Positions 1-8,288 of a stretch of DNA of 64,000 bases are shown here, one piece after another. The notes under the pieces were generated by a model. That model saw only the letters and a program-made list of their open reading frames with translations, did no database searches and was not told the origin of the DNA. Source of the DNA: Acidiferrimicrobium sp. IK (GTDB taxonomy: Bacteria; Actinomycetota; Acidimicrobiia; Acidimicrobiales; Palsa-688); NCBI RefSeq assembly GCF_025499425.1, contig NZ_JAIMCB010000001.1, positions 525,680-589,679 on the forward strand, read 5' to 3'. How positions within the stretch are numbered: the first letter of the stretch is position 1; every line of letters begins with the position of its first letter. A program made the translations under genes and the position numbers.

Positions 1-29
1 TTCCAGTAACTCGCTATCTGATTGGGTCG

Positions 30-890
30 GTGAAACAGGGCGGGTCAGCGCGTAGCGTTGCCGGGGTGCCCGCACTCGTGGACAGTCACGTGCATCTCCT
101 CCCGGAACGACTCGGAAGCGCCATCCGGGCGTTCTTCGCCGACCACGGCATCGACCCGGCCCGCTTCGCCTACCCCCTCGACCACGACGAGATCTGCGCC
201 CGCCTGGCGGCCGACGGCATCGCTGCGGCATGGACGTTGCCCTACGTCCGCCGGCCCGGCGCTGCGGACGCACTCAACGCGTCCACGGCAGCAATCGCGG
301 CCTCTCAGTCCGCCGGCCCAGTCGAGGTGATCGCCGGTGCGACGGTCCATCCCGGCGACGCTGACCCGGTGGGGGTGGTGCGCCGGGCGGTAGAGGACCT
401 CGGGGCCCGGGTCCTCAAGCTGCACTGCTCGGTAGGCGACCACTCGCCAGACGATCCCCGCCTCGACGCGGTGTGGGACTGGGTGTCGGAGGTCCGGCTG
501 CCGGTAGTGGTCCACGCCGGTCACGGCGTGTCGGGGCACACTGGAGCCGCCGAGCTGGAACCCATCGGGGTCGTCGCAGCGCGCTGGCCCGAGGCTCGGG
601 TCGTCGTCGCCCACTGCGGACACGCGGCAGCGGCGCGGACCCTCGAGCTGATGACCCTCCACCCCTCACTGCACGCCGACCTCACCCCAGTGGTGTTCGA
701 ACTGGTCGACGTCCCGGCGCCGGCGGCCCGGGCGCTGGCCGACCGGCTGCTGTTCGGGAGCGACGCTCCCAACACCGGCTTCAGCGCAGCCGAGGCGCTG
801 GCCGGCCTCGACCGCCTCGAACTCGGCGACGCCCGCGCCGCGGTCGCCGGCGGCACAGCCCGCCGCCTCGTAGAGGAAGTGGCGGGCTGA
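30..890 (+). CDS. Amidohydrolase family (TIM-barrel metal-dependent hydrolase)
   Basis: A 286-residue protein of the amidohydrolase-2 superfamily. The N-terminal DSHVH metal-binding motif lies at about residues 18-22, followed by KLH (about 132), HAGHG (about 162-166), HCGH (about 194-197) and the late GSDAP motif carrying the catalytic Asp (about 243-247). This is the usual metal-ligand order of the fold. The GTG at 30 is the longest start; a GTG at 66 that begins just before DSHVH is also possible. The substrate cannot be told: relatives hydrolyse or decarboxylate aromatic or cyclic acids. It stands alone on the plus strand, with converging genes downstream. Confidence 0.85.
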   Translation: MKQGGSARSVAGVPALVDSHVHLLPERLGSAIRAFFADHGIDPARFAYPLDHDEICARLAADGIAAAWTLPYVRRPGAADALNASTAAIAASQSAGPVEVIAGATVHPGDADPVGVVRRAVEDLGARVLKLHCSVGDHSPDDPRLDAVWDWVSEVRLPVVVHAGHGVSGHTGAAELEPIGVVAARWPEARVVVAHCGHAAAARTLELMTLHPSLHADLTPVVFELVDVPAPAARALADRLLFGSDAPNTGFSAAEALAGLDRLELGDARAAVAGGTARRLVEEVAG

Positions 891-967
891 CCGCTCCGGC
901 GCCAGTCCGAGTCGCCGGCGACAGGCGCTGCTAGGGGCAGCCCCCGACGGGCCGGCGGTGAGGAGCC

Positions 968-1357
968 CTACGCCCGGTCAACGGGTTCGGTGTGCTTCTG
1001 CCAGGGGAAACGCCACGGGACCGTGCTGCCTGAGCGCACCTTGGCGGAGATCTTGCGCTCGATCACGAACGCCAGGACCGGGATGAGTCCGGCACCCACC
1101 ATGGCCGCCATCTCCGTCAGGGTGAAGCGGGCCCGGCGGGCCAGGTCCAGCGCACAGACCAGGTACACGATGTACAGGTAGCCGTGGGCCGTGCCGACGA
1201 TCTGCACGATGATGTCGTCACTGGCCCAGACCTGCAGCGGGATGCCCACGAACACCACGACCGCCAGTCCCACGCCGACGACGTAGGCCATCACCCGGTA
1301 TCGGGCAAGGGACGACTCGAGCGACCCCCAGCGGGCCATCCGGGGAGCGGTGCTCAC
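968..1357 (-). CDS. DUF3817 family integral membrane protein
   Basis: A 129-residue membrane protein. It has a hydrophobic segment at about residues 23-44, a conserved GTAHGYLYIVYL-type helix at about 55-70, and a third helix at about 84-99, then a short basic C-terminus with WRFPWQKH. This is the pattern of DUF3817, a family widespread in actinobacteria whose role is unknown. Its GTG start overlaps the stop of the upstream membrane gene (GTGA), so the two are probably translationally coupled and work together. Confidence 0.8.
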   Translation of the reverse strand: MSTAPRMARWGSLESSLARYRVMAYVVGVGLAVVVFVGIPLQVWASDDIIVQIVGTAHGYLYIVYLVCALDLARRARFTLTEMAAMVGAGLIPVLAFVIERKISAKVRSGSTVPWRFPWQKHTEPVDRA

Positions 1358-1830
1358 GGCAGTCCCTGGGGGTTGCGCCACGTCTTGGCCTTGCCCTTGT
1401 CCTTCAACGAGGCCAGGTAGTCGTTGTAGCGGTCGAGGGCGGCGGCTGCGGCTTCGATCTTGGACTCCTCGATCTCGGTGGCCCCTTCGCTTCCTGGCCC
1501 AGGGAGCAGGCCGGGGCCGGTGGTGGTGGTGAGCATCAGCCGGGTCGGGGCCGGTATCGGGTCGGCGGTGGGCGGACCGATCTGCTTGGCCCGGCGGAGC
1601 CGCTCCTCCTTGCGCGCCTGGACCTCTTCGGGCGCCTCGTGGATCAACTGCCACCACCCGACAACCGCCAAGACGGCGAAGATCGGCCACTCGAAGGTGT
1701 AGGCCCAGCTCAAGCCGTTGCCGCTCATGGCCCGGTCGAGCTGCCACCAGCCGGCGATCAGGCAGCCCGGCACGATGATGATGAGCAGGGCGTGCCATAA
1801 GAAGGCCCGGCGTGTCACCCACTTTTGCAC
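1354..1830 (-). CDS. Conserved actinobacterial two-helix membrane protein
   Basis: A 158-residue protein with two N-terminal membrane helices (about residues 9-27 and 42-62, rich in Trp: GWWQLDRAMSG, WWQLIHE) and a soluble C-terminal tail of about 90 residues. The first helix resembles the N-terminal anchor of SURF1-like proteins, but no SURF1 catalytic region follows. The downstream DUF3817 gene overlaps it by 4 bases. A TAGCAT hexamer ends 7 nt before the GTG start, so the transcript is probably leaderless. The function is unknown; a role in the cell envelope or respiratory chain is only a guess. Confidence 0.75.
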   Translation of the reverse strand: MQKWVTRRAFLWHALLIIIVPGCLIAGWWQLDRAMSGNGLSWAYTFEWPIFAVLAVVGWWQLIHEAPEEVQARKEERLRRAKQIGPPTADPIPAPTRLMLTTTTGPGLLPGPGSEGATEIEESKIEAAAAALDRYNDYLASLKDKGKAKTWRNPQGLP

Positions 1831-1837
1831 GGCACCG

Positions 1838-1843
1838 ATGCTA
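1838..1843 (-). promoter_or_regulatory. Candidate -10 hexamer of a leaderless promoter
   Basis: TAGCAT on the minus strand lies 7 nt upstream of the GTG start at 1830, the spacing expected when transcription begins at the start codon. No Shine-Dalgarno sequence precedes this start. Confidence 0.45.
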
Positions 1844-1881
1844 GAAGCACCCAGGTGCCATCGGCACGGCAGGACTGCGGC

Positions 1882-2679
1882 TCAGCGGCCTTCGAAGGTG
1901 GCGCCGCGCCGCTCGCCGAAGGCCCGCATGCCCTCCTTGAAGTCGGCGGTCCGGATCGCCAGCTCCTCGGTCATGGCCTCGTTGCGGAGGCTGTCGGAGA
2001 GGGTGGCGTTGCTGTTTTGGGCGAGGAGCTGCTTGGCCAGGCCGACCGACACCGTCGCCGCCGCCGCGAGCTCAGCGACGATCGCCGCTGCCGCGGCCTC
2101 CAGGTCGCCGGGCTCGGTGACCTGGCTGATCAGCCCCCACCGCAGCGCTTCCTCCGCGGCCACCGGGCGGGACCGCAGCACCATGTCCTTCGCCCGGGCC
2201 ATCCCCACCAGGCGGGGCAGGATCCAGGTAGTGCCGCTGTCAGGAGTGAATCCCCGCCCGACGAACGGCACCCAAAACTTGGCGCTGGTGTCAGCGACGA
2301 CGTAGTCGCCGCTCAGGGCCAAGACGTTGCCGAACCCGGCCGCCCAGCCAGCGACGACCGTCACGACGGGCACCTGCGCGTACTGGATGGTCTCTATGAG
2401 ACGGTGGGCCCCGGCGGCCAGGCGCCGCTCCATGTGGCCGGCCCTTGGCTGGGGGCCGTCGCCCCGGTTTCCGGAGATGTCGAAGCCGGAGCAAAAGTTC
2501 TTGCCCTGCCCGCGGATGATCACGACGCGGGTCGTGTCGTCCTGGCTGGCGGTCTCGATGGCATCTATCAGGCCCGCGGCGATCTCGGCGGTGACGGCGT
2601 TCCCCTTGTCCGGTCGCTCCAGGGTGAGGGCCAGCACCGCGCCGTCGGCGGCGACGGCGAGACCGGGGACCTCGCTCAT
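1882..2679 (-). CDS. Enoyl-CoA hydratase/isomerase family (crotonase), PaaG-like active site
   Basis: A 265-residue crotonase. Typical features are the LERPDKGNAV start, the GKNFCSGFD oxyanion-hole loop and the GWAAGFGNVLALSGDYVVA region. By alignment with rat enoyl-CoA hydratase, both catalytic glutamates are replaced (Val and Phe). An Asp in GFTPDSGTTW sits where PaaG-type isomerases carry their catalytic Asp. An isomerase role is therefore more likely than plain hydration. The ATG overlaps the stop of the upstream flavoprotein gene by 4 bases (ATGA). The true substrate is not visible from context. Confidence 0.85.
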   Translation of the reverse strand: MSEVPGLAVAADGAVLALTLERPDKGNAVTAEIAAGLIDAIETASQDDTTRVVIIRGQGKNFCSGFDISGNRGDGPQPRAGHMERRLAAGAHRLIETIQYAQVPVVTVVAGWAAGFGNVLALSGDYVVADTSAKFWVPFVGRGFTPDSGTTWILPRLVGMARAKDMVLRSRPVAAEEALRWGLISQVTEPGDLEAAAAAIVAELAAAATVSVGLAKQLLAQNSNATLSDSLRNEAMTEELAIRTADFKEGMRAFGERRGATFEGR

Positions 2680-3149
2680 TGGTCCACCCCGAGGTGCGCG
2701 TTGTTCCAGTTGAGGACCTTGCCGTCCGGTGTGAAGCGCACGACGGCCGACTCGGCGGCGTAGTGGCTTCGGGTCGCGTCGGGCATCTTCTTCGGTGCGG
2801 TTCGAAACCCGGCGTATTTGCGAGCCATCTCGGCGTCGATAGCGGCCTGCAAGTCGGCGTCGGGGTCGACGATCTCGGCGTGTCCGCTCATGTGCACCGC
2901 TCGCAGCTCCGCCCACCGCTCGCCGTCCTCGACGAGGAACGAGCTGACCGGGTTGCGCCTCACCCGCAGGAGCTTCTTGCCCCGCGTGGTGGTGTAGACA
3001 GCCCCGCCGACGAAGGCGTACCAGACCGGCAGGGCGACCGGGGACCCGTCGGCCTTCAGAGTGGTGAGAACCCCGGTGTGCCCATCACGAACGAAAGCCC
3101 ACAGCTCCTCGTCGTTCATGCGTACCGTCGGTCTGCGGGTCTCGCTCAC
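2676..3149 (-). CDS. PPOX-class split-barrel flavoprotein (probably F420- or FMN-dependent)
   Basis: A 157-residue split beta-barrel protein of the pyridoxamine-phosphate-oxidase-like superfamily. The GVLTTLKADGSPVALPVWY block near the N-terminus and the GKKLLRVRRNP segment are family hallmarks; the Lys/Arg-rich segment contacts the cofactor phosphate. Actinobacterial members often use F420 to reduce enones or quinones, but the cofactor here is inferred. GTG start with a strong GGGGAGG ribosome site. It is first in a two-gene operon with the crotonase downstream. Confidence 0.8.
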   Translation of the reverse strand: MSETRRPTVRMNDEELWAFVRDGHTGVLTTLKADGSPVALPVWYAFVGGAVYTTTRGKKLLRVRRNPVSSFLVEDGERWAELRAVHMSGHAEIVDPDADLQAAIDAEMARKYAGFRTAPKKMPDATRSHYAAESAVVRFTPDGKVLNWNNAHLGVDQ

Positions 3150-3178
3150 CGCCTCCCCTTCGCTCTCATAATCCGCAC

Positions 3179-3184
3179 ACTATA
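3179..3184 (-). promoter_or_regulatory. Candidate -10 box for the flavoprotein-crotonase operon
   Basis: TATAGT on the minus strand, about 30 nt before the GTG at 3149, lies in a short AT-rich patch that stands out from the GC-rich surroundings. No good -35 box is visible 17 nt upstream. Confidence 0.35.
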
Positions 3185-3237
3185 TTGCGGCTACGGGGAC
3201 TGCCCGGCGGGCTGCGGTCGGGGAGCCCGGCGGGGGG

Positions 3238-3957
3238 TTAGCGGGCCGGCGCAGGGACGACGGGCAGCTGCAGGACGAAGCGGTGCGGGGGGCCAGGATC
3301 TAAGGATGCCGACCCGCCGCTGGCCTCCGCCAGGGTCCGCACCACGGCCAAGCCCAGCCCGCTGCCGGCCACCGACGGATCCGCGCCGGCCCGCTCGAAA
3401 CGCTCGAAAAGCCGGGACCGGTGGCTCTCCGCCACGCCCCGCCCGGCGTCGCCGACCGCCACCCGGACCCTCCCGGCGCCGACGCTCACCTCGACGGTGT
3501 AGGGCGCCGACCCGTGGATCCTGGCGTTGGTGAGGTAGTTGGTGACCATCTGGTGCAACCGGCGGGGGTCCACGAAGACCTGCACGTCGGGGTCGCAGAC
3601 CACCGTGACCGACGCCGGGTCGACGCCGTCGTCGGCCACCACCTCGAGGAGGGCGTCTCTCAAGGAGAGGGTGACCGGACGCAGCTGCAGCAGGCCGGCC
3701 CGGCCGGCGGCGAGCAGCAGGATGTCTTGGAGCAGCCCGTCGAGGCGGTGGGCCTGACGGACGATGGTGTCGAGGGCGTCGTCGAGCTGCTGCTCGCTCA
3801 GCCGCCCCCGGCGGTCACGGACGGTCTCGGCGAACCCGACGATCGCGGCGACGGGGCCGCGCAACTCGTGGGCGCTGAGGGCCAGGAGGTCGTCGGCCTC
3901 TCCGAGGTGGTCGGCCCGGGATGCCCCGTCGTGGTGCTCGATCCGGTGGTTGGTCAT
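3238..3957 (-). CDS. Stand-alone soluble sensor histidine kinase
   Basis: A 239-residue HisKA plus HATPase protein with almost no sensor domain. The H-box is SAHELRGPVAAI (His near residue 29). The N-box is NYLTNARIHG, the G1 box DAGRGV, then LFERFERAG and GSGLGLAVV. There are no membrane helices and no PAS domain. The ATG at 3957 gives MTNHRIEHHDG; the frame is open further upstream, but nothing recognisable lies there. No response regulator is adjacent, so the partner must be encoded elsewhere. It is divergent from the DUF1707 gene. Confidence 0.8.
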   Translation of the reverse strand: MTNHRIEHHDGASRADHLGEADDLLALSAHELRGPVAAIVGFAETVRDRRGRLSEQQLDDALDTIVRQAHRLDGLLQDILLLAAGRAGLLQLRPVTLSLRDALLEVVADDGVDPASVTVVCDPDVQVFVDPRRLHQMVTNYLTNARIHGSAPYTVEVSVGAGRVRVAVGDAGRGVAESHRSRLFERFERAGADPSVAGSGLGLAVVRTLAEASGGSASLDPGPPHRFVLQLPVVPAPAR

Positions 3958-4112
3958 CTCGCGCGTCCCTGCCCCTCGCCCAGGAGCATGCCACGTCGCC
4001 GCCGGCGCGTGCAGCCGAGCCCCGGCAGGTGACAAATGTCAGGCCCGCCTCCGGACGCCGCGCACTGGGCGCAGCTGCGACGATGCCTTAGGCTGGAGGC
4101 CGGGAGGTCGAC

Positions 4113-4604
4113 ATGAGCCAACGGATGCCCGACACCATGCGCATCGGCGATGCGGAGCGGGAGCAGGCCGCGGAGGATCTGCGCAGCCACACCGTCGCCG
4201 GTCGCTTGAGCATGGACGAGTACGCCGAGCGCCTCGACGCGGTGTACGAGGCCAAGACGTTCGGTGACCTGCGACCGGTCATGGCCGACCTGCCGCCGCT
4301 TCGCGCCGACGGCCCGCCGTCGGCCGCGGCCGCCGCCCCCGCCGGCCCGTTCGTCGGGCCGCCACCGGCGCCCCCTGGGCCGCACGCCTCCCGCCAGGCT
4401 TGGGCGCCGCCGGTGGCCTGCGCCGGGCGGGGCGGCGGGGCCGGGTCCGTGTGGATGCTCTGGCTGGTCGTGGCCATCGCCTTGACCGCCGCCACGCACG
4501 GCCTGGCGTGGCCGGTGTGGTTCCTCGGGCCGTGGTTTTGGGGTTCGGCGCTGCGCCGGAACCGGTCCCGTTCCCGCCGGCTGGGCAGCGCCCAGCCCCG
4601 CTGA
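4113..4604 (+). CDS. DUF1707 (SHOCT-like) domain protein with C-terminal membrane segment
   Basis: A 163-residue protein. The N-terminal DUF1707 domain (about residues 8-60) begins MRIGDAEREQAAEDLRSH and continues with GRLSMDEYAERLDAVYEAKT, the family signature. A Pro/Ala-rich linker follows (about 65-105), then two hydrophobic segments (about 111-127 and 132-148) and a basic tail. A GGGAGG ribosome site fits the ATG at 4113, and a TAGGCT -10-like hexamer lies about 20 nt upstream. Such proteins are common in actinobacteria; their role is unknown. Confidence 0.8.
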   Translation: MSQRMPDTMRIGDAEREQAAEDLRSHTVAGRLSMDEYAERLDAVYEAKTFGDLRPVMADLPPLRADGPPSAAAAAPAGPFVGPPPAPPGPHASRQAWAPPVACAGRGGGAGSVWMLWLVVAIALTAATHGLAWPVWFLGPWFWGSALRRNRSRSRRLGSAQPR

Positions 4605-4662
4605 GGGAGGTCGTCCCCGGCGGACTGGTCCCCGCCGGCCCGGTCCGGGAAGGATGGCGCCC

Positions 4663-5517
4663 ATGGCCGTCCCGTCCTCCCTGTCCGGTTCGGGGCAGGA
4701 GCAGCCCCTCGACCGCCTCCTCGAACTGCTCGACCTCGAGACGATCGAACTGAACGTCTTTCGCGGCTACTCGCCGCCGGAGACCAAGACCCGGGTGTTC
4801 GGAGGCCAGGTGGCCGCGCAGTCGCTGGTCGCGGCGAGCCGGACGGTCGACCCGGCGATGCCGGTGCACTCGCTCCACGCCTACTTTCTCCGGCCTGGCA
4901 ACCCGAGCATGCCGATCGTCTACGAGGTGGACCGCCTCCGCGACGGCCGCAGCTACACCACCCGGCGGGTGGTGGGGATCCAGGGGGGCAAGGCGATCTT
5001 CAACCTCCAGGCCAGCTTCCACGCCCCCGAGGCCGGCTACGAGCACCAGGCGCCGGCGCCGGATGTGCCCGGACCGGACCAGGCCGTCCCGAGAGACGAG
5101 AGCGACCTGCCCGAGGACGTGCGGCTGGACTTCCTCCACTCGGTGCGGCCCATCGAGGCCCGGACCGTCCCCGACGACGACCCGTACCATCGGCGGGTGT
5201 GGATCCGGGCCAACGGCACCATGGGCGACGACCCGGTCCTGCACACCTGCGTGCTCACCTACCTCTCCGACCTCACCCTCCTCGGGGTGACCGTGGGTCC
5301 TCATCTCGCCGACAACGAGCGGCCCGGGATGATGGCCAGCCTCGACCACGCGATGTGGTTCCTCCGCCCGTGCCGGGCCGACGAGTGGCTGCTCTATGAC
5401 CAAGAGACCGCCTCCGCCTCTTCGGGGCGGGGCCTGGCCCGGGGTCGGATCTGGACCCGTGACGGCGTGCTGGCCGCGTCGGTGGTACAAGAGGGCGTGA
5501 TCCGCCCGCCCAGGTGA
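4663..5517 (+). CDS. tesB: Acyl-CoA thioesterase II (TesB)
   Basis: A double hot-dog thioesterase of about 284 residues that hydrolyses acyl-CoA to free acid and CoA. Family marks are FGGQVAAQSL, HSLHAYFLRPG and YEVDRLRDGRSYTTRRV in the first half, and SLDHAMWFLRP and LYDQETASASSGRGLARGRI in the second half. The Asp, Ser/Thr and C-terminal Gln (VQEG) expected for the TesB catalytic triad are all present. I chose the ATG at 4663, which lies 9 nt after GGGAAGG; the ATG at 4654 is too close to it. It probably recycles CoA for the many acyl-CoA pathways nearby. Confidence 0.9.
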   Translation: MAVPSSLSGSGQEQPLDRLLELLDLETIELNVFRGYSPPETKTRVFGGQVAAQSLVAASRTVDPAMPVHSLHAYFLRPGNPSMPIVYEVDRLRDGRSYTTRRVVGIQGGKAIFNLQASFHAPEAGYEHQAPAPDVPGPDQAVPRDESDLPEDVRLDFLHSVRPIEARTVPDDDPYHRRVWIRANGTMGDDPVLHTCVLTYLSDLTLLGVTVGPHLADNERPGMMASLDHAMWFLRPCRADEWLLYDQETASASSGRGLARGRIWTRDGVLAASVVQEGVIRPPR

Positions 5518-5536
5518 CTCTCAGGCCGGCACGGCT

Positions 5537-5542
5537 TAGGCT
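5537..5542 (+). promoter_or_regulatory. Candidate leaderless -10 box before the GNAT gene
   Basis: TAGGCT ends 7 nt upstream of the ATG at 5550. The spacing fits transcription starting at the start codon and helps choose this start. Confidence 0.4.
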
Positions 5543-5549
5543 CGCCTCC

Positions 5550-6131
5550 ATGGCCGTCCCCGTCATCGAGACTGACCGCCTGGTGCTGCGCCCCTTCGTC
5601 CCCGACGACCTCGACGCGCTGGTGCCCCTCCACGAGGAGGAGTCGTTCTGGCACTTCCCGCTCGGCCGGGGCCAGACCAAGGCGGAGACCGAGGAGTTCC
5701 TCGAGCGGACCCTCGCCCGTTACGACGAGGAGGGCCTCGGCGTCCACGCTGTCGTCGAGCGGTCGTCGGGGCTGCTGGCGGGATGGGCCGGCCTGTCGGT
5801 GCCCCACTTCCTGCCGGAGGTCCTGCCGGCGGTGGAGGTCGGGTGGCGGCTCGGCTCCGCGTTCCGGGGTCGGGGTTACGCCACCGAGGCCGGCGCGGCC
5901 ACGATCCGCTGGGGGTTTGAGAGCCTCAACCTGGACCGGGTGGTCAGCATCTACGAGCCGGGCAACGTGGCTTCGGGCGCGGTGATGGAGCGCCTCGGCC
6001 TGACCCTCGACCGGATCACGTCCCTGCCCCAGAGGCAGCTGGACGTCCACGTCTTGGTCCTGACCGCCGGCCGGTGGGAGCAGCTCGTGCACGCCGGGGC
6101 GTGGCCCGCGCCCCGCCACGAGCACCGCTAG
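5550..6131 (+). CDS. GNAT family N-acetyltransferase (RimJ/RimL type)
   Basis: About 193 residues, starting IETDRLVLRPFVPDDLDAL, the standard opening of RimJ/RimL-type GNAT enzymes. The acetyl-CoA pyrophosphate loop is seen in GSAFRGRGYATEAG, and a typical late motif in NVASGAVMERLGL. The ATG at 5550 is preferred over a GTG at 5514, which overlaps the tesB stop, because TAGGCT lies 7 nt before it, as in leaderless actinobacterial genes. The substrate (protein N-terminus or small amine) is not determined. Confidence 0.85.
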   Translation: MAVPVIETDRLVLRPFVPDDLDALVPLHEEESFWHFPLGRGQTKAETEEFLERTLARYDEEGLGVHAVVERSSGLLAGWAGLSVPHFLPEVLPAVEVGWRLGSAFRGRGYATEAGAATIRWGFESLNLDRVVSIYEPGNVASGAVMERLGLTLDRITSLPQRQLDVHVLVLTAGRWEQLVHAGAWPAPRHEHR

Positions 6132-6183
6132 ACGCCAGGCGGTCCCGGCGGCCGGGCGCCGCTGGCTGGCAGACTCGCTGGTC

Positions 6184-7170
6184 ATGCGAGCGGTGGTGTG
6201 CAAGCAGCTGGGAGCGGTGGCCGACCTCGTCGTCGAGGACGTCGAGGACCCCGTCGCCGGGGCCGGTGAGGTCTTGGTGGCGGTCGAGGCGGCCGGGGTC
6301 ACTTACGTGGACGCGCTGCTCGTCGGCGGCCGCTACCAGTTCCCGGTCCCGGTGCCCTTCGTCCCCGGCGCCGAGGTGGCCGGCCGGGTCGCGGCGCTCG
6401 GCGAGGACGTGTTCGACCTGGCGGTGGGGGAGCGGGTGGTCGCCCAGGCCCGCACCGGCGGGTTCGCCGAGACGCTCGTCACCGGCCGCGGCCAGGTGTG
6501 GCGGCTCCCCGACGGCGTCGCGGCCGGCGTCGGCGCCACCGTCTTGCAGAGCTACATGACCACCGTCTACGAGCTGACCCGGCGCGATCCGCTGCGGGCC
6601 GGGGAGAAGATCCTGGTCCTCGGGGCCGGCGGCGGGGTCGGCCTGGCCGCCGTCGACGTGGCCGTCGGACTCGGCGCTCAGGTCATCGCCGCCGCGTCGA
6701 GCGCCGACAAGCGGGCCGCGGCGATGGCCGCCGGGGCGTTCGCCGCGGTGGACACCCTCAACGAGGACCTGAAGACCAGGGTCCGGGAGCTGTCAGGCGG
6801 CGGGGTGGACGTCGTGGTCGACCCCGTCGGCGGGGAGCTGGCCGAGCCGGCGCTGCGGGCGCTGGCCTTCGGTGGCCGCTACCACGTGGTGGGTTTCGCC
6901 GGCGGTCCGATCCCGAAGATCCCGCTCAACTTGGTGCTGCTCAACAGCCGGACGGTGGTCGGCGTGGAGCTGGGCGGCGTGCTGCCGCGCCGCCCGGGCC
7001 TCGGCCAGGAGATCACCGAAGAGGTGCTTTCCGGGGTCGCCGACGGCCGGTTCCACCCGACCGAGCCGAGGATGCTGCCTCTCGAGCAGGCCGGCGAAGC
7101 GCTCGACGCGCTCCTCGGCCGGCGGGTCACCGGCAAGCTGGCCCTGGCCCCCAGCCTGGCACCCGGGTAG
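6184..7170 (+). CDS. NADPH:quinone oxidoreductase (zinc-free MDR family)
   Basis: A 328-residue medium-chain dehydrogenase/reductase. The catalytic domain has VPFVPGAEVAGRV (about residues 58-70). The Rossmann domain has LGAGGGVGLAAVDVA (about 146-160) for NAD(P)H binding, then VDPVGGELAEPALRALA. The Cys and His zinc ligands of alcohol dehydrogenases are absent, which fits the quinone oxidoreductase branch. It probably reduces quinones or activated enones in the cytosol. It converges with the Thr-rich membrane protein gene downstream. Confidence 0.88.
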   Translation: MRAVVCKQLGAVADLVVEDVEDPVAGAGEVLVAVEAAGVTYVDALLVGGRYQFPVPVPFVPGAEVAGRVAALGEDVFDLAVGERVVAQARTGGFAETLVTGRGQVWRLPDGVAAGVGATVLQSYMTTVYELTRRDPLRAGEKILVLGAGGGVGLAAVDVAVGLGAQVIAAASSADKRAAAMAAGAFAAVDTLNEDLKTRVRELSGGGVDVVVDPVGGELAEPALRALAFGGRYHVVGFAGGPIPKIPLNLVLLNSRTVVGVELGGVLPRRPGLGQEITEEVLSGVADGRFHPTEPRMLPLEQAGEALDALLGRRVTGKLALAPSLAPG

Positions 7171-7181
7171 GTCGACCCGGG
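7162..7181. terminator. Candidate bidirectional terminator hairpin
   Basis: CCCGGGT and ACCCGGG form a perfect 7-bp stem with a 6-nt loop. It overlaps the stop of the quinone oxidoreductase gene and lies just past the end of the convergent gene at 7188. There is no T-tract. Confidence 0.4.
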
Positions 7182-7187
7182 CCTGCT

Positions 7188-8198
7188 TCAGCCGGCCAGC
7201 GGCACGAACGTCCCGCCCTTGTAGGCGAAGGTGACCTGCTTGGCGCCGCCGGTCGCGCAGGTCGGGGTGCAGGAGTTGAACGTCGCCGCGATCGTGGTCT
7301 GGCGCACGATGGCGTCGGGGACACCGATCACCGTCCCGGAGGGAGCCTGGAAAGGCACCGCCCGCCACTTGCCGGTCTGGTCGGAGACGATCGTGGTGAT
7401 CAGCGCCGACGCCGACGCGGTCGTCACCGCGTAGTCCGGGTCGGCCGATCCGGTCAGTGCGGTCACGGTTATCGGCGTGGCGTGCTGGCTGGCGGGAAGC
7501 AGCAAACCGGTGCTGCCGTCGGCGCCCAGCGGCACGCTGGCCTGAGGCTGCCACGCCCCGTTCAGGTACTGGTACACGTCTACCACGACGGTGCTCCCCC
7601 CGCCGGACTGCGCGGCCGGGTGGTCGATCGCCGCGAACATCGACTTGTCCTGGCCGGCGATCGGGCTCACCGCGTAAGTCGGGCCCAGGGTGGCGGCGAT
7701 CGCGTTGAGAGCAGCCTGCGGGGTCGGAGCCACGGTCGTGGCGGGAGGCGGGACGGTGGTGGTGGTGGTGGTCGTCGCGGGCAGCGTCGAGGTCGTGGAC
7801 GGCGCCGCGGTGGTGGTCGTCGCAGCCACCGTCGTTGACGGCGCCGCAGTGGTCGAGGACCCCGACGCGGTCGTCGAGCCGTTCGAGTGGGTGGCGAGGA
7901 GCACCACGACCACGATGATCGCGATCGCCAGCACCCCAGCGGCAGCCAGCAGCGCCCGCTGGCGGGCGTCGCGCCCGGCGCCGTTGGGTCCCGGCCCGTC
8001 TCCGTAACCGCCCCCGCCCAACCCGGGAGGGGGTAGGGGCGCGCCGCCCCCGCCGCCACCGGCCGCGGGCTGCACCCGGGTCGGGTCGGCGCCGGCCACG
8101 CTGGGCTCGCCGCCACCTCGAGCGGGCTCGCCGGCGCCTGCAGCGTCAGCGCCGAAGATCACCGTGGGGTCGTCCTCGGGTCCTCTGGGTTCGGTCAT
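7188..8198 (-). CDS. Single-pass membrane protein with Thr-rich stalk and extracytoplasmic domain
   Basis: A 336-residue protein with a disordered N-terminal cytoplasmic region rich in Gly, Pro and acidic residues (about 1-80), one membrane helix (about 85-107), a long Thr/Ser/Pro stalk (about 110-160) and a C-terminal domain of about 175 residues outside the membrane. The stalk looks like a wall-spanning, possibly glycosylated linker. The C-terminal domain holds two Cys (SCTPTC) and is not recognised. The ATG at 8198 gives MTEPRGPEDDPTVIFG. The function is unknown; a surface-exposed or secreted-load anchor is plausible. Confidence 0.75.
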   Translation of the reverse strand: MTEPRGPEDDPTVIFGADAAGAGEPARGGGEPSVAGADPTRVQPAAGGGGGGAPLPPPGLGGGGYGDGPGPNGAGRDARQRALLAAAGVLAIAIIVVVVLLATHSNGSTTASGSSTTAAPSTTVAATTTTAAPSTTSTLPATTTTTTTVPPPATTVAPTPQAALNAIAATLGPTYAVSPIAGQDKSMFAAIDHPAAQSGGGSTVVVDVYQYLNGAWQPQASVPLGADGSTGLLLPASQHATPITVTALTGSADPDYAVTTASASALITTIVSDQTGKWRAVPFQAPSGTVIGVPDAIVRQTTIAATFNSCTPTCATGGAKQVTFAYKGGTFVPLAG

Positions 8199-8288
8199 GT
8201 GATCGTCTGTTCCTGGCTCATGCGGTGGGGCGCGCCGCGCCACGCGGACACCGACCGGTGGTCGCCACCGGCGCAGCGGCGGGAGGAC